The notes: a model not told the origin generated them from the sequence alone. DNA of 64,000 bases from Chryseosolibacter sp040902445 (GCA_040902445.1 JBBDXJ010000288.1:13053-77052), one strand, 5' to 3'. Positions 1 to 9,745 are shown, numbered from the stretch's first letter. A program made the numbers and translations.

Positions 1-279
1 CCTCCACCACCTCTCCCAACCCGCGGATCATCCCGTTTCCATCTTTCACCCCGAAGGGGAGTATTTGAAGGGATTGGTGCTTTATTTAAGGTAGCCTTAC
101 AGATGCAAGGTTCCGGATGCCGGATGCCGGGTGCCAGGTGTTTCGTGGAAATTTGAATAGTGGTTCCTGGAAGATAGTCTCGATACTGCCCGAACCGCGG
201 GAGTTTACGCCATATCAAAGTAACACGCCCCATCCGAATTCATACCCGAACCCGGCAACGGGCAACTGGCAACCTGCAA
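1..279. other. non-coding left edge with short degenerate repeats
   Basis: No convincing gene is visible. Around 109-140 there is a degenerate tandem run built on CCGGATG/GGTGCCAG, and around 248-280 a related run built on CGGCAAC/CTGGCAAC. Such short imperfect repeats are seen between genes in many Bacteroidota genomes. The first 60 bases are open in one plus frame but read as low-complexity proline/arginine sequence. This is the 3' side of the minus-strand amidohydrolase that ends at 280. Confidence 0.5.
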
Positions 280-1590
280 CTATTTCATCTCCCCATAGTC
301 CAGCGTAAGCTGCAACATTGCCTTTAGTCCTGTTAGCATGCCGCGTTCGTCGATCATAAAATCCGGAGTGTGGTGGGAGGGGGCTTTTGCCGCATCGATA
401 TCAGGAGGGAGCGCTCCGACAAAAAAGAACAGTCCCGGAATTTTTTCCTGGAAAAAAGAAAAATCTTCCGCGCCGGTATGTGGAGCAATGACCATTACAT
501 TTCCATCGCCCGCAGCTTTTTTCAAAGAAGGGACCATCTTTTCCGTTAATGCCACATCGTTGAAAGTGACAGGATAATGTGAACTGTAGGGTATCTCAAC
601 TTCCGCCGTGGCGCCAGATGCCTCTGCTGTTTTAGTCGCGATCTGCTTTACGCGATCGATCAACAGTTTTTCATCCGCAGTGCTCAGCGCCCTGAGCGTT
701 CCCAACATCTCGACCTGCTCTGGAATAATATTGGATCGAACGCCGCCGTGAATAGAGCCGATTGTCACTACTCCGGCATTTTCTGTTATGTCAAGATTGC
801 GGCTGATGATCGTCTGAAGATTATTGATAATTTGTGCGGAGACTACGATCGGATCTATTGACGACCAGGGAGCTGCGCCATGAGCCTGCCGCCCTCTGAC
901 GATTATCTTCATATCATTTACGCTGGCCATCAATCCGCCAGGCCGATAAGTTATTTTTCCAAGTTCTGTTTGCGAACTAATGTGTAATCCGAAGATCACA
1001 TCGGGTTTCGGATTTTCGAGAACACCTTCTTTCACCATCAACTCGGCGCCTCCTTCTTCACCTTTCGGCGAACCTTCCTCAGCAGGCTGGAAAATAAATT
1101 TTACAGTGCCCTTGAGATCTTTTTTCAAGGACGACAAAATTTCCGCAACACCCATTAGTATCGCCATGTGTGTATCATGACCGCAAGCGTGCATCACGCC
1201 TACTTCCTGGTCGTTGAAAGTGGTGCGCTCTTTCGATGCAAAAGCAAGGTCATTGCGCTCAGTTACTGGCAGAGCATCCATGTCTGCCCGTAGTGCGATC
1301 ACCGGCCCGGGCTTTGCGCCTTTGAGAAGTCCAACCACGCCGGTGTGTGCAACGCCAGTCTGAACTTCGATGCCCAATGAGCGTAGATGTTCGGCAATTT
1401 TGGCCGCGGTGTTTTTCTCCCGGTTGGAAAGTTCGGGGTACTGATGAAAGTGTCTTCGCCATTCAATCAGTTTTGGCTCAATTGCTTTTGCCATCTGATC
1501 GATCTTGCTCTGTAGTTTAGAATTTGTTTGGGCCTGAAGCGCGGAGAAAAAACTGCATACAATAACAGTAACTAAAAAAATTTGTCTCAT
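280..1590 (-). CDS. secreted M20-family amidohydrolase (N-acyl amino acid hydrolase type)
   Basis: A 436-residue metallohydrolase of the M20 peptidase/amidohydrolase family, which typically cleaves N-acyl amino acids or small peptides using two zinc ions. Residues 1-21 form a Sec signal peptide ending ALQAQ, so it acts in the periplasm or outside the cell. The family's metal-site segments are clear: RADMDAL (101-107), HACGHDTH (134-141), the Glu-Glu pair at 171-172 and a His near 203. Length is normal for the family and the ATG is followed directly by the signal peptide. A protein-like reading frame without an obvious start lies just upstream on the same strand (1609-1757). The substrate cannot be read from the sequence; hippurate- or IAA-amino-acid-hydrolase-like activity is the usual annotation. 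Confidence 0.9.
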   Translation of the reverse strand: MRQIFLVTVIVCSFFSALQAQTNSKLQSKIDQMAKAIEPKLIEWRRHFHQYPELSNREKNTAAKIAEHLRSLGIEVQTGVAHTGVVGLLKGAKPGPVIALRADMDALPVTERNDLAFASKERTTFNDQEVGVMHACGHDTHMAILMGVAEILSSLKKDLKGTVKFIFQPAEEGSPKGEEGGAELMVKEGVLENPKPDVIFGLHISSQTELGKITYRPGGLMASVNDMKIIVRGRQAHGAAPWSSIDPIVVSAQIINNLQTIISRNLDITENAGVVTIGSIHGGVRSNIIPEQVEMLGTLRALSTADEKLLIDRVKQIATKTAEASGATAEVEIPYSSHYPVTFNDVALTEKMVPSLKKAAGDGNVMVIAPHTGAEDFSFFQEKIPGLFFFVGALPPDIDAAKAPSHHTPDFMIDERGMLTGLKAMLQLTLDYGEMK

Positions 1591-1608
1591 CTCTGATATT
1601 TTACTGAT

Positions 1609-1757
1609 TTAAGGGACGATGGTAATCATTGTATCGCTAGTGAATCCGCTGGTGGTTAACATCCTTTTCGCAGTCGCCAGGGTTTTTACGGTTACCTTTC
1701 CGTCGCCGTCAAGATAGACAAAACAACCTCCCTGCAAAAATGGTCCTCCAAACTTTC
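1609..1757 (-). pseudogene. possible 3' fragment of an unidentified gene
   Basis: On the minus strand about 49 codons, ending in TAA at 1609, read like a protein C-terminus (contains GGCFVYLDGDGKVTVKTLAT). The frame has no credible start: upstream it runs into the GC-rich dispersed repeat at 1757-1798 and then over the beginning of the plus-strand cassette. The 18-base spacing to the amidohydrolase start at 1590 looks like an operon junction. I read it as the stump of a gene whose 5' part was lost. The family is not recognised, and chance coding potential cannot be excluded. Confidence 0.3.
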
Positions 1758-1798
1758 TAAAGGGACATGACGTCCCCTTTAGGGGATTTAGGGGTTGG
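1757..1798. repeat. dispersed intergenic repeat with AAAGGGAC/GTCCCCTTT inverted arms
   Basis: The segment contains AAAGGGAC, a five-base gap, GTCCCCTTT and then AGGGGATTTAGGGG. Similar GC-rich strings occur near 39000 (inside the 5' end of the hutF reading frame) and at 44365-44409. Elements of this kind are common between Bacteroidota genes. It sits immediately upstream of the first cassette's putative promoter. Confidence 0.4.
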
Positions 1799-1826
1799 TT
1801 TTTGACTGGGCTTTTTGTTATATTTA
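1795..1826 (+). promoter_or_regulatory. candidate promoter of first A-B-C cassette
   Basis: TTG at 1795-1797 and TATATTTA at 1819-1826 match 7 of 8 positions of the Bacteroidota -7 element (TAnnTTTG) with 21 bases between. The stretch from here to the ATG at 1847 (TTTAT..TCCTAAC.CCTGA.GG) is nearly repeated before the second copy (TAGTTTTA at 9718-9725, ATG at 9746). This supports a shared transcription start region for both copies. Confidence 0.4.
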
Positions 1827-1846
1827 TCTTCCTAACACCTGAGGGC

Positions 1847-2569
1847 ATGAGACAAAAACTACTATTGGTTTGCGTATTGGCCGTATGCACCATTACCCAC
1901 GCGCAAAAAGCATCCATAAAAAAAGTTGAACTGGCCGGAGAAAAGATCATTGTTCATTATGATCTTGAAGACAGCAATCCCAGCAACGAATATCAGATTC
2001 AGCTCTATACTTCACAAAGCAATTTTGCTACCGCCCTGACAAAAGTTTCAGGTGACGTCGGCAACGAGGTCAAACCCGGTTACGATAAAAAGATCGAATG
2101 GAAAGTGCGCGAGGAACTCGGACCCTTCAAAGGCCGACTGGCATTGGAGATCCGCGGACGCATGTTCATGGCCGTAGCGCGCATTAACAGTATATCCGCA
2201 GGAGATAAATTCAAGCGCGGAAAAAGCGCGCTGGTAAATTGGAGACCTGGGAATACCAATCCGATCAACATTGAATTGCTAAAAGACGGAGATCCAGTCA
2301 AAAGCGAGCTCAACCAACCGAACAACGGTGCTTTCAACCTGTTCATTCCCCAGCATAGCAAGGTCGGTAAGGATTACACTATCCGGATAACGGACACAAA
2401 GAACACCGGTGATTTTGTGATTTCACAGCCCTTTGCCGTGACGCGCAAGGTGCCTTTGGCGCTTAAAGTGTTGCCGGTTGTCGCAATAGGTGGAGCGGTG
2501 CTATTCCTGGGTGGAGGAGGCACAACTAAAAAGCCAACAGGCATTGAAGATCCTCCGGAGCTACCTTAA
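1847..2569 (+). CDS. cassette protein A1: exported Kre9/KNH-like Ig-fold protein with C-terminal membrane helix
   Basis: A 240-residue exported protein. I start it at the ATG at 1847 rather than the in-frame ATG at 1802, because MRQKLLLVCVLAVC gives a clean signal peptide and aligns with the paralogue at 9746. After the signal peptide (to about residue 20) comes a compact domain opening KASIKKVELAGEKIIVHYDL, then a domain with INSIS.GDKFKRGK and VGKDYTIRITDT. The latter resembles the Ser/Thr-rich Kre9/KNH family known from cell-surface proteins. Residues ~204-225 are a hydrophobic helix followed by a Gly-rich tail. It lies 25 bases upstream of giant protein B1, so it should be the first gene of an operon. 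Function unknown; an envelope anchor or periplasmic partner for B1 or the caspase is my inference. Confidence 0.75.
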   Translation: MRQKLLLVCVLAVCTITHAQKASIKKVELAGEKIIVHYDLEDSNPSNEYQIQLYTSQSNFATALTKVSGDVGNEVKPGYDKKIEWKVREELGPFKGRLALEIRGRMFMAVARINSISAGDKFKRGKSALVNWRPGNTNPINIELLKDGDPVKSELNQPNNGAFNLFIPQHSKVGKDYTIRITDTKNTGDFVISQPFAVTRKVPLALKVLPVVAIGGAVLFLGGGGTTKKPTGIEDPPELP

Positions 2570-2594
2570 TGATCCTGCATAAAAATAAATCCCC

Positions 2595-5500
2595 ATGCTC
2601 ATGACGAGATTTTACAGTTTCATTTTTGTCCTAAGTTTGTCAGCCCTGAATGTCGCGAATGCACAATGGCAGGCTTTGAACGGACCCCCTGGCGCAAATG
2701 TCAGAGACATGGAAAAAGTCTCCGGGGGCGCTCTGTACATCGTGTCTAATCTTCAGTTATTTCAAACGGCGAACAATGGCGATACCTGGCAACAAGTTAC
2801 TGTTGAATCCCCCGCGAACCTGGGGCTGGAAGGAATCACTTCGGACGGTGCTGGAAATCTATATGGCGTAAATTATTCTCGGTTCTATAAATCCACAGAT
2901 GGTGGATTGAATTGGGATATGCTCAGCACAGATGGTGATTTTTATGGTGTTTATGATCTGCAATTTTTTGGTCCTGATAATTACATTGCCATTTATGGGT
3001 GGAATGGCGTTTATATTTCTACCGATCAGGGGAGTTCCTGGACTAAAATATTCAATAAAGGGCCTTTTGATTTAAAGGCCAATGCAGCAGGTGATATCTT
3101 TATTACCGCAAGTAACGACGCCAACACGGAAGGACAAATTTTGCGGTATCCCAATCCTGGTACAGGAGGAGTGTGGAATTCTTCAAATTGGCAAATCGTC
3201 TATTCGACCACCGCATCCTATGGTTATGATCTAAGACTTTTGTTAGATGGCGCTTCGAGAATTTATGCAGCCGTTTCCAATGATATTATCCTGTCTTCCA
3301 ACAATGGAACAAACTGGTCTTCTATAAAGAGCAACATTGTCGAAACTTATTTTTATGGTGTTGTGTGGGGATTATCACCTAATGGAACCGTATTTTTTAC
3401 GAATGTTGGAGCTTCCCCGTCCAAAATTTATTCCACTGCCAATCAGGGTGGAGCCTGGACCTCCATAACTTCACCGACTGATGCGTATGGCTCCCAGCCA
3501 ACCCGGATTTCTTTCAGCTCTGCAACCACAATTTTTTTGGGTTCAGACGGCGACGGTGTTTTCAGAAGTGATAACGGGGGCGCCGCCTGGACGATGAAAA
3601 ATTCAGGCCTTAAATTAGGCAATGGCCGAAATGTAGAGGTTGCCAATAATGGCAGAATTCTGTATTTAAATAATTATCGCCAGAAAGGTTATTGGACATC
3701 CACTGATAACGGCGCTAACTGGGTATTTGTCGGCATTGCTGACTATGCTCAAAGTCTGTTAAAACTTTCTGATGGGAAAATACTCCTTTACTCCGGAGGT
3801 CCTGTTTACCAATCTGCCGATAACGGAGGAGCATTTACAAAGATTGCCGATAACTTCGTGAATGTCATGGTGGAAGATGCCGGTGGAAATTTATTCGGGG
3901 GTGATTACAATGTCATTTATAAATCTATTGATAAAGGGGATAACTGGACAGATCTCTCATTGAGCGTTACCGGATTGCCTTCACAATACTACAGCTATAA
4001 TATAGCGGTTGATAACACGAACGCCCTCTTATTTGTATGGGTGTATGATTACGGCGATGGAAAACAAAAGATTTTCAAAATTCCGGTTGCCGGAGGTGCC
4101 GCTTCAGTAATTACCAATGAGCCATGGATGGATGACGGCAATGGTTATATCAATAACATGTTTTTATCCAATAATAAACTGTATGTAGCCGAATACAATT
4201 CCTTTTATGAATCAGCAGATCAGGGCACAACATGGAAAACCATTGCTTTTTCAGGAGAACGCGTTTTTCCAATTGATGGCGGGTTGTGTGTGAGCCGGAA
4301 TGGAGCGCTTTACGTAACGCAGGATGGAGGAAAATCCTGGAACAGCAGCTCCCTGCCCAACAACAGATCCGTGGTGTGGGACATGGTGCCTATTACGGGC
4401 GGGTTCTTGGCCGCCGCCACAAATTCACCCGCTCTGAAATTTACCGGGCAGCTTATTGTTCCCGTCGATCAGCTCCCCCCGTATATCGATTTTAACTGGC
4501 AGCCGATTGATGGACCTTTCGGAGGTGAGGTGAGAAAAGTATTTAGTGATGGCGCACAAAATTCCTATGCGCTTTCTTTTGGCAGGCTTTTCAAAACTTT
4601 TACATTTTCTACCTGGCAAATACCTTCCACTCTGGAATATGTGAATGATGTTATCATAGATAAACCAAATAATACCATCTATGCTCTTCATTACAACTCC
4701 CTGTCTAAATCTACAAATGGGGGCGCCTCATGGTCAACGGTAAATTCCGAGAATATATCCTGCAGGCAAACTCTCATAAGATGCACCAACGGCGTTATAG
4801 CAATGGGGACAACCTGCGGGGCCCCGTCCATATATGTTTCCGCGGATGGTGGTGTAACTTTCGGTAGTGCAAAATTAACACTTACTAATTCAAGTTATTA
4901 CAAACTTTTAACCAGTTCGGTTAGCAGTGCAATTTTTGTCAACACCTATGACTATTCCAGTCAGGTGAGGAAATTAATGAGAAGCACAAATAGTGGCGCT
5001 TCATGGTCGGAAGTTACCATTCCCGATCCAAATTTTGATCAGATCACCGCGGATAACAATGGAAACTTATACATGTGGCAGGGATCTGGTTCAACTATCT
5101 ATAAATCTTCTGATGACGGGAATACCTGGGCAAATTTCACTGGTAACTTAAGTGGTGGTTATATTGACTTCCGCGCTGAGGCGTTTACGTCACCTTCTGG
5201 CGCCTTCCTTCTCATTGGCTACAACTATGCACAGCAAAAAAGAGGCTTCTGGAAAACAACCAATAATGGTGTCAACTGGACCTTCATTCCTACGGACTTA
5301 CTGCTGTTCCATAGCCTTGCCTTGGTCGGAACAAGGATTGTTGGCGGGACACAAGAAGGTCTGTTTACTTCTGATGATGAGGCAGTCACCTTTACTGAAA
5401 GGTCTCACGGGATTAGTGTATCAAATATTTCCGATCTGGAACTTATCAATCCTTCCCAGATGATAGGCCTTACCCATGAAACGGGAAGTTATGTTACAAC

Positions 5501-8231
5501 TAACTTTAATACCTGGCAAAAAAAGGATTTAGATGCAGACAGGTTTTTGGAAAACCCGGATGGAAGCTTGATCGCCTATAACTACAGCAATGTCCACAAG
5601 AGTTCCGATAACGGGCTGACATGGGCCCGGCTCGGATCTTCCGTATCGGGTATTGGTCATTTAGCAACTGCCAATGGGTCCTTATATTTCAATGCATATT
5701 ATAATACAATAAAGTATACAAATGACTTTATAACCTGGAGTGATTTAAATGTAACGGGCTTGCCTGATAATTTTTACTTGGAGAGTATTGCCGTAAATCC
5801 ATCTGGATTTGTTTTTGTTATACTCTATAACTACAGCAGCAATGCTTATGAGCTTTACCAGATCTTATTTGGCGCGGCGGTAAAGTTTAATCAAGCAACA
5901 AACCCAAGAAGTTTGACGTATAGCTATTCGGATCAAAAAATTATTTTGTTTGATGGAAACGGTTTGATCTTTGAGACCACTGACGGCTCAAGCTGGATAA
6001 CCCGATCAGCACCCAGCGGCAACAGTCTTATCATAGCCGAAAAGGGGTATTATTTCATTCAGCAATACGGCGGCACCCTATGGCTTTCGCGCAATCAGGG
6101 GCAGACATGGCAAAGTGTTGGATTAGGTTCTTATACGGGAGATACTTATTTTCAGGATGTCGTCATAAATGAGTTTGATGGATATGCCTATGCCGCTCTG
6201 TATAATCGCGTCGTCCATAAAAGTGCTAACATCGTCATCCCCGCGGAGACAGTTGCTCCCGTATTGCAAGCTTTAAATCCCGTCAATAACGCGACGGCTG
6301 TACCCGCAACTACAAAATTAAGTTTAACATTTAACGAGGCGGTGAAAACAATCGCTGGTAAAAAAATAAGGATACTGGATGATGCCAACCCCCTGAGTCC
6401 GGTTGAAGTCATTGACATCAGTGCCGGGGTTCAAAATGGCAAAACTTTCACCTTTACCCCGGCGACTGCGCTCATTTATGAAAAAATTTATTTTGTCATA
6501 GTCGAGAGTGGTGCCTTCACGGATATCTTCGGAAATCCATTCGGGGGAATAACCACTAGCTCAGGCTGGCGATTTACAATCCAGGTTGAACCCGATGCGA
6601 TCAAACCCACTATTAACTATACCCTTGCTAACCCCGCTTTCATCAATGGCGGAGTAAATAAAATTCAAATCACTGTAACTGACGAAGGTGGAAGCGGTGT
6701 AAATGCGGGATCTGTGAAACTCCGCTACAGGGGGATCATGGCTGAGGGAGTACCGGCAGAAGCGCTCATGTCTAACCCCAGCGGAAATACTTTCGAAGTC
6801 ACAATACAGAATTCCTGGTTGGATGAACTGGGGCTTGAGTTCATAATTGAGGCCCGGGATAATCAGGGAAATATCCGGTATTCGCCAGAGGATGGTGTAA
6901 CGAATGATGATTACCACAAAGGCTACATTGCTTTCCCTGAAACAGCCAATCTAACGTTACCTTCCGGCGTAGTTGGGTCTGGAGGTGCAAAGGAAAATTA
7001 TCGGATTTTCAGCATCCCTCATAAACTGACTAATGCCAGCATCAATACACAGTTCAGCGAAATAATTTCGGGAACGCCCGGCACCGACTACCGCATTCTT
7101 AATTATAATACCGACACAGAAGCATATTCGGAATATCCCGGCCTGTCGACTATTACACGTGGAAGCGGCTACTGGATCAACACCAAAAACTCCGCCACCA
7201 TAGCTATCGAAAACGCAAGTACCCCGGAGAATTCAAAGGAGCAATTATTTTCTTTTACGCTTAAACCCGGATGGAACCAGATCGGAAATCCATATCCATT
7301 TACGATCTCATGGAATGCAGTTAAAGGAAGCAATACCAACATTGGCGTATTGAAAAGTTTTAATGGAAGTGGTTGGGCGGATGATGACAAACTCAACCCT
7401 TTTGAAGGTGGATTTGTTTTGTTTAACGGAACCGCCAACATTACAGTACCAGTGCCGTTCTCGGCGAAAACTACTTTGGGAAGGACAAACGATGATGTTG
7501 AATTGGATTTCGAAGGGGGATGGTGGCTTCCCCTGCGGATAGAAAACTCCAGGATTCACAGCCTCGGCGGCGTGGGCATGCATCCGGAAGCCGTCCATTC
7601 TTTCGATCAATTTGACGATGCAATGCCTCCGAAGGTTTTTGATATGCCGGAAATTTCGTTCCCGCATACCGAGCATTTTGTTAAAAACTTTACACGCGAT
7701 GTAGTGCCCCCTCAGGATGAATACACCTGGAATTTTACGGTCCATTCCGGTGAAGATGCAGCGGTGCTGAATTGGGATATCAACGCGGTGAAGCTCCTGG
7801 CAAACGAAATGTATCTTTTTGACGAGCAGGAACAAACATTAATAGACATGTCGGAGGAAAACAGTTGCGCGATTCCTCCTCAGAAATCCGGCGCGTTTAA
7901 AATATATTACGGCATTAGCAGGGAGAAGATCAAACCCTCGAAAATTGTTCTCGGAAAACCGTACCCGAATCCGTTCACGCAGCAATCCAACGTAAGCTTT
8001 ACGCTGCCGGAAAATAAATCAGGTGCTTACAATGTCTCCCTGAATGTCTATGATATGTTGGGAAGAAAAGTTGCCACCCTTGTGCAGGGCGAATACAGTT
8101 CCGGTTTTTATACTGGAGTGTGGCGTCCGGAACCCGGCGAGGTGAACTCGTCCCTGTATTTTTACAGGCTGACAGTTTCTGATAAGACTTCAAATATTGT
8201 TTTGACTGAAAAGATCATTACCCAAAAATAA
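2595..8231 (+). CDS. cassette protein B1: giant surface protein with Asp-box/BNR repeats and T9SS sorting domain
   Basis: An 1878-residue secreted protein. Residues 1-24 are a signal peptide (start at 2595, or Met3 at 2601). About residues 25-1190 consist of beta-propeller-type repeats marked by many Asp-box motifs of the form S.D.G..W (STDGGLNW, STDQGSSW, SADQGTTW, SSDDGNTW, SRNQGQTW). A Big_5/SbsA-type Ig domain follows at ~1215-1330, then a second Ig-like module (~1336-1430), a region with SGYWIN and PGWNQIGNPYPF (~1455-1600), and a T9SS type A sorting domain from GKPYPNPF (~1786) to the end. The family logic is export through the outer membrane and attachment to the cell surface. It is four bases upstream of the caspase gene, so the two are surely cotranscribed. 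Its ligand is unknown. Confidence 0.85.
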   Translation: MLMTRFYSFIFVLSLSALNVANAQWQALNGPPGANVRDMEKVSGGALYIVSNLQLFQTANNGDTWQQVTVESPANLGLEGITSDGAGNLYGVNYSRFYKSTDGGLNWDMLSTDGDFYGVYDLQFFGPDNYIAIYGWNGVYISTDQGSSWTKIFNKGPFDLKANAAGDIFITASNDANTEGQILRYPNPGTGGVWNSSNWQIVYSTTASYGYDLRLLLDGASRIYAAVSNDIILSSNNGTNWSSIKSNIVETYFYGVVWGLSPNGTVFFTNVGASPSKIYSTANQGGAWTSITSPTDAYGSQPTRISFSSATTIFLGSDGDGVFRSDNGGAAWTMKNSGLKLGNGRNVEVANNGRILYLNNYRQKGYWTSTDNGANWVFVGIADYAQSLLKLSDGKILLYSGGPVYQSADNGGAFTKIADNFVNVMVEDAGGNLFGGDYNVIYKSIDKGDNWTDLSLSVTGLPSQYYSYNIAVDNTNALLFVWVYDYGDGKQKIFKIPVAGGAASVITNEPWMDDGNGYINNMFLSNNKLYVAEYNSFYESADQGTTWKTIAFSGERVFPIDGGLCVSRNGALYVTQDGGKSWNSSSLPNNRSVVWDMVPITGGFLAAATNSPALKFTGQLIVPVDQLPPYIDFNWQPIDGPFGGEVRKVFSDGAQNSYALSFGRLFKTFTFSTWQIPSTLEYVNDVIIDKPNNTIYALHYNSLSKSTNGGASWSTVNSENISCRQTLIRCTNGVIAMGTTCGAPSIYVSADGGVTFGSAKLTLTNSSYYKLLTSSVSSAIFVNTYDYSSQVRKLMRSTNSGASWSEVTIPDPNFDQITADNNGNLYMWQGSGSTIYKSSDDGNTWANFTGNLSGGYIDFRAEAFTSPSGAFLLIGYNYAQQKRGFWKTTNNGVNWTFIPTDLLLFHSLALVGTRIVGGTQEGLFTSDDEAVTFTERSHGISVSNISDLELINPSQMIGLTHETGSYVTTNFNTWQKKDLDADRFLENPDGSLIAYNYSNVHKSSDNGLTWARLGSSVSGIGHLATANGSLYFNAYYNTIKYTNDFITWSDLNVTGLPDNFYLESIAVNPSGFVFVILYNYSSNAYELYQILFGAAVKFNQATNPRSLTYSYSDQKIILFDGNGLIFETTDGSSWITRSAPSGNSLIIAEKGYYFIQQYGGTLWLSRNQGQTWQSVGLGSYTGDTYFQDVVINEFDGYAYAALYNRVVHKSANIVIPAETVAPVLQALNPVNNATAVPATTKLSLTFNEAVKTIAGKKIRILDDANPLSPVEVIDISAGVQNGKTFTFTPATALIYEKIYFVIVESGAFTDIFGNPFGGITTSSGWRFTIQVEPDAIKPTINYTLANPAFINGGVNKIQITVTDEGGSGVNAGSVKLRYRGIMAEGVPAEALMSNPSGNTFEVTIQNSWLDELGLEFIIEARDNQGNIRYSPEDGVTNDDYHKGYIAFPETANLTLPSGVVGSGGAKENYRIFSIPHKLTNASINTQFSEIISGTPGTDYRILNYNTDTEAYSEYPGLSTITRGSGYWINTKNSATIAIENASTPENSKEQLFSFTLKPGWNQIGNPYPFTISWNAVKGSNTNIGVLKSFNGSGWADDDKLNPFEGGFVLFNGTANITVPVPFSAKTTLGRTNDDVELDFEGGWWLPLRIENSRIHSLGGVGMHPEAVHSFDQFDDAMPPKVFDMPEISFPHTEHFVKNFTRDVVPPQDEYTWNFTVHSGEDAAVLNWDINAVKLLANEMYLFDEQEQTLIDMSEENSCAIPPQKSGAFKIYYGISREKIKPSKIVLGKPYPNPFTQQSNVSFTLPENKSGAYNVSLNVYDMLGRKVATLVQGEYSSGFYTGVWRPEPGEVNSSLYFYRLTVSDKTSNIVLTEKIITQK

Positions 8232-8235
8232 ATTT

Positions 8236-9432
8236 ATGAAAACATGCCGGTCTTTTTTCATGACGGTGCTTGTTTTTGGCCCTGTTCTCCTTTGGGCTCA
8301 GAACGTAAACACGCGTACCAATGATTTCGAGGTAGACTTCAGCGATCCCAAAAAGCTGGCGAATACCACTATTCCAGTGATCAACTGGATTGCACCTGTG
8401 CCTGAAACGAATTATGCACAGGAGATGAAATTTAAGATTCAAATTGAAATCGAGTCCGACAAACCACTGAAGAACATCATTATCTACATCAAGGAAAATG
8501 AGATCACCAGCAGCAGAGGAATGACCACCGTAAAACCCGAAGCCGGTCAGGAGTTAAAGATGATGGTGGAAAAAACTTTGACGCTGATGGAAGGCGAAAA
8601 CCTTCTCGAGGTTGTGGCTGAAAATGTCGACGGCCAAAAAACCATCAGCCACCGCAAAGTGCACATCGGAAGCACGAGTCTTGCAGATGCCGTTCGACTC
8701 GATCGCACCGATTATGCCGTGATCTTTGCCACAGATCAGTACGATCATTGGGGGGATCTGGTCAATCCGGTTTTCGATTCAAAGGCCATTGCAACAGATC
8801 TGACAAATATGTATGGATACAAGGTGGAGATGGTTGAAAACGCAACGCAGGACGTCGTGCTGAAAAAATTGCGTGAATACGCCGAGAAAAAATATAAACC
8901 CCTTGACCAGGTCTTCATATTCTTTGCAGGTCATGGCACGTACGATCAAACCTTTGGTGAAGGTTTCGTCGTGACCCGTGAATCGCAGGTAAACGACGTG
9001 GGGAAAACTTCCTATCTGTCTCATAACCGCCTTCGATCCATCGTCAACAACATTCCCTGCGATCACATTTTTTTAGCGATGGATGTTTGCTTCGGCGGAA
9101 CGTTTGATGCGGTACTGGCATCATCGCGCGGTGGAGAAGAAGAAGTTTACCGCGAGCAGAACAAAGCTGAATTCATTACCCGGAAACTCACATACAAAAC
9201 CAGGCGTTACCTGACTTCAGGCGGTAAAACCTATGTATCTGATGGTATTCCTGGCAAACACTCGCCCTTTGCAAAAAACTTTATCGAAGCCTTGCGTTCG
9301 CGCGGAGGACGCGATGGAATTCTAACACTGCCTGAACTTTATTCATTCGTGGAGAGATTAAAAAATCAACCGCGTTTCGGAGAGTTTGGGGACAATGCAC
9401 CGGGAAGTGATTTTATTTTTGTGCTAAAGTAA
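8236..9432 (+). CDS. cassette protein C1: exported caspase-like (C14) protease
   Basis: A 398-residue protein with a signal peptide (cleavage near LLWAQ, residue 21), an N-terminal Ig-like domain (~45-146, beginning VINWIAPVPE) and a C-terminal caspase/metacaspase p20-like domain (~155-398). The catalytic dyad is visible: His233 in FFAGHGTYD and Cys285 in AMDVCFGGTF. It therefore looks catalytically competent, with the Arg/Lys- or Asp-type specificity unknown. Bacterial C14 proteases are usually cytoplasmic or fused to signalling domains; one with a Sec signal acts in the periplasm or outside. It follows B1 by four bases and ends just before a terminator, closing the operon. A nearly identical paralogue lies at 16781-17977. 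Confidence 0.88.
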   Translation: MKTCRSFFMTVLVFGPVLLWAQNVNTRTNDFEVDFSDPKKLANTTIPVINWIAPVPETNYAQEMKFKIQIEIESDKPLKNIIIYIKENEITSSRGMTTVKPEAGQELKMMVEKTLTLMEGENLLEVVAENVDGQKTISHRKVHIGSTSLADAVRLDRTDYAVIFATDQYDHWGDLVNPVFDSKAIATDLTNMYGYKVEMVENATQDVVLKKLREYAEKKYKPLDQVFIFFAGHGTYDQTFGEGFVVTRESQVNDVGKTSYLSHNRLRSIVNNIPCDHIFLAMDVCFGGTFDAVLASSRGGEEEVYREQNKAEFITRKLTYKTRRYLTSGGKTYVSDGIPGKHSPFAKNFIEALRSRGGRDGILTLPELYSFVERLKNQPRFGEFGDNAPGSDFIFVLK

Positions 9433-9454
9433 AAGCCCCTTCTCGATATCAGAA

Positions 9455-9484
9455 AGGCAGGATTTGATCCTGTCTTTTTTGTTT
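9455..9484 (+). terminator. intrinsic terminator of first cassette
   Basis: AGGCAGGAT, a three-base loop and ATCCTGTCT form a 9-bp stem with one mismatch, followed by an uninterrupted T run. It begins 23 bases after the caspase stop codon. Confidence 0.8.
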
Positions 9485-9745
9485 TAGTAGTTGGTCGTAT
9501 GTGTAAACCTCCCATTTCCTTCTAAGCAGATGAACAAAATCATAAGCAGATCCCGCGGGGTACTTTATCTACACACGTTGAAAATAATTGTCTCCGGTTA
9601 CAATTCTATTGTTCCCCTTATAGACCTTAAAGCCGACTAATCTCCGGAAGCCCCAGAAATCAGGGCTTTCGGAAGTTTTTGTTTTGCCGTTCACTCGGAT
9701 TTAAGCGGCCTTTTAATTAGTTTTATTATCCCTAACCCTGATGGT
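9485..9745. other. intergenic spacer between cassette copies
   Basis: No protein gene is visible here. The stretch lies between the terminator of copy 1 and the start of copy 2. It contains a second terminator-like hairpin (9643-9685) that no annotated gene explains, and at its right end the block (9714-9745) that resembles the sequence before the first A gene. Sequence flanking the two copies is otherwise dissimilar, so the duplication is not recent over its whole length. Confidence 0.5.
9643..9685 (+). terminator. orphan terminator-like hairpin
   Basis: CCGGAAGCCC and GGGCTTTCGG pair over 9 of 10 positions around an 9-base loop, followed by AAG and a T-rich run. It points rightward and lies 61 bases upstream of the second A gene. 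It could end read-through from copy 1, or mark the 3' end of a short untranslated RNA encoded in 9490-9640. Confidence 0.55.

Noticed and set aside
117..308. 63-codon plus-strand ORF at the left edge
   Set aside because: Composed of degenerate intergenic repeats (Pro/Ser/Asn-rich), with no protein-like pattern, and it overlaps the end of the amidohydrolase gene.
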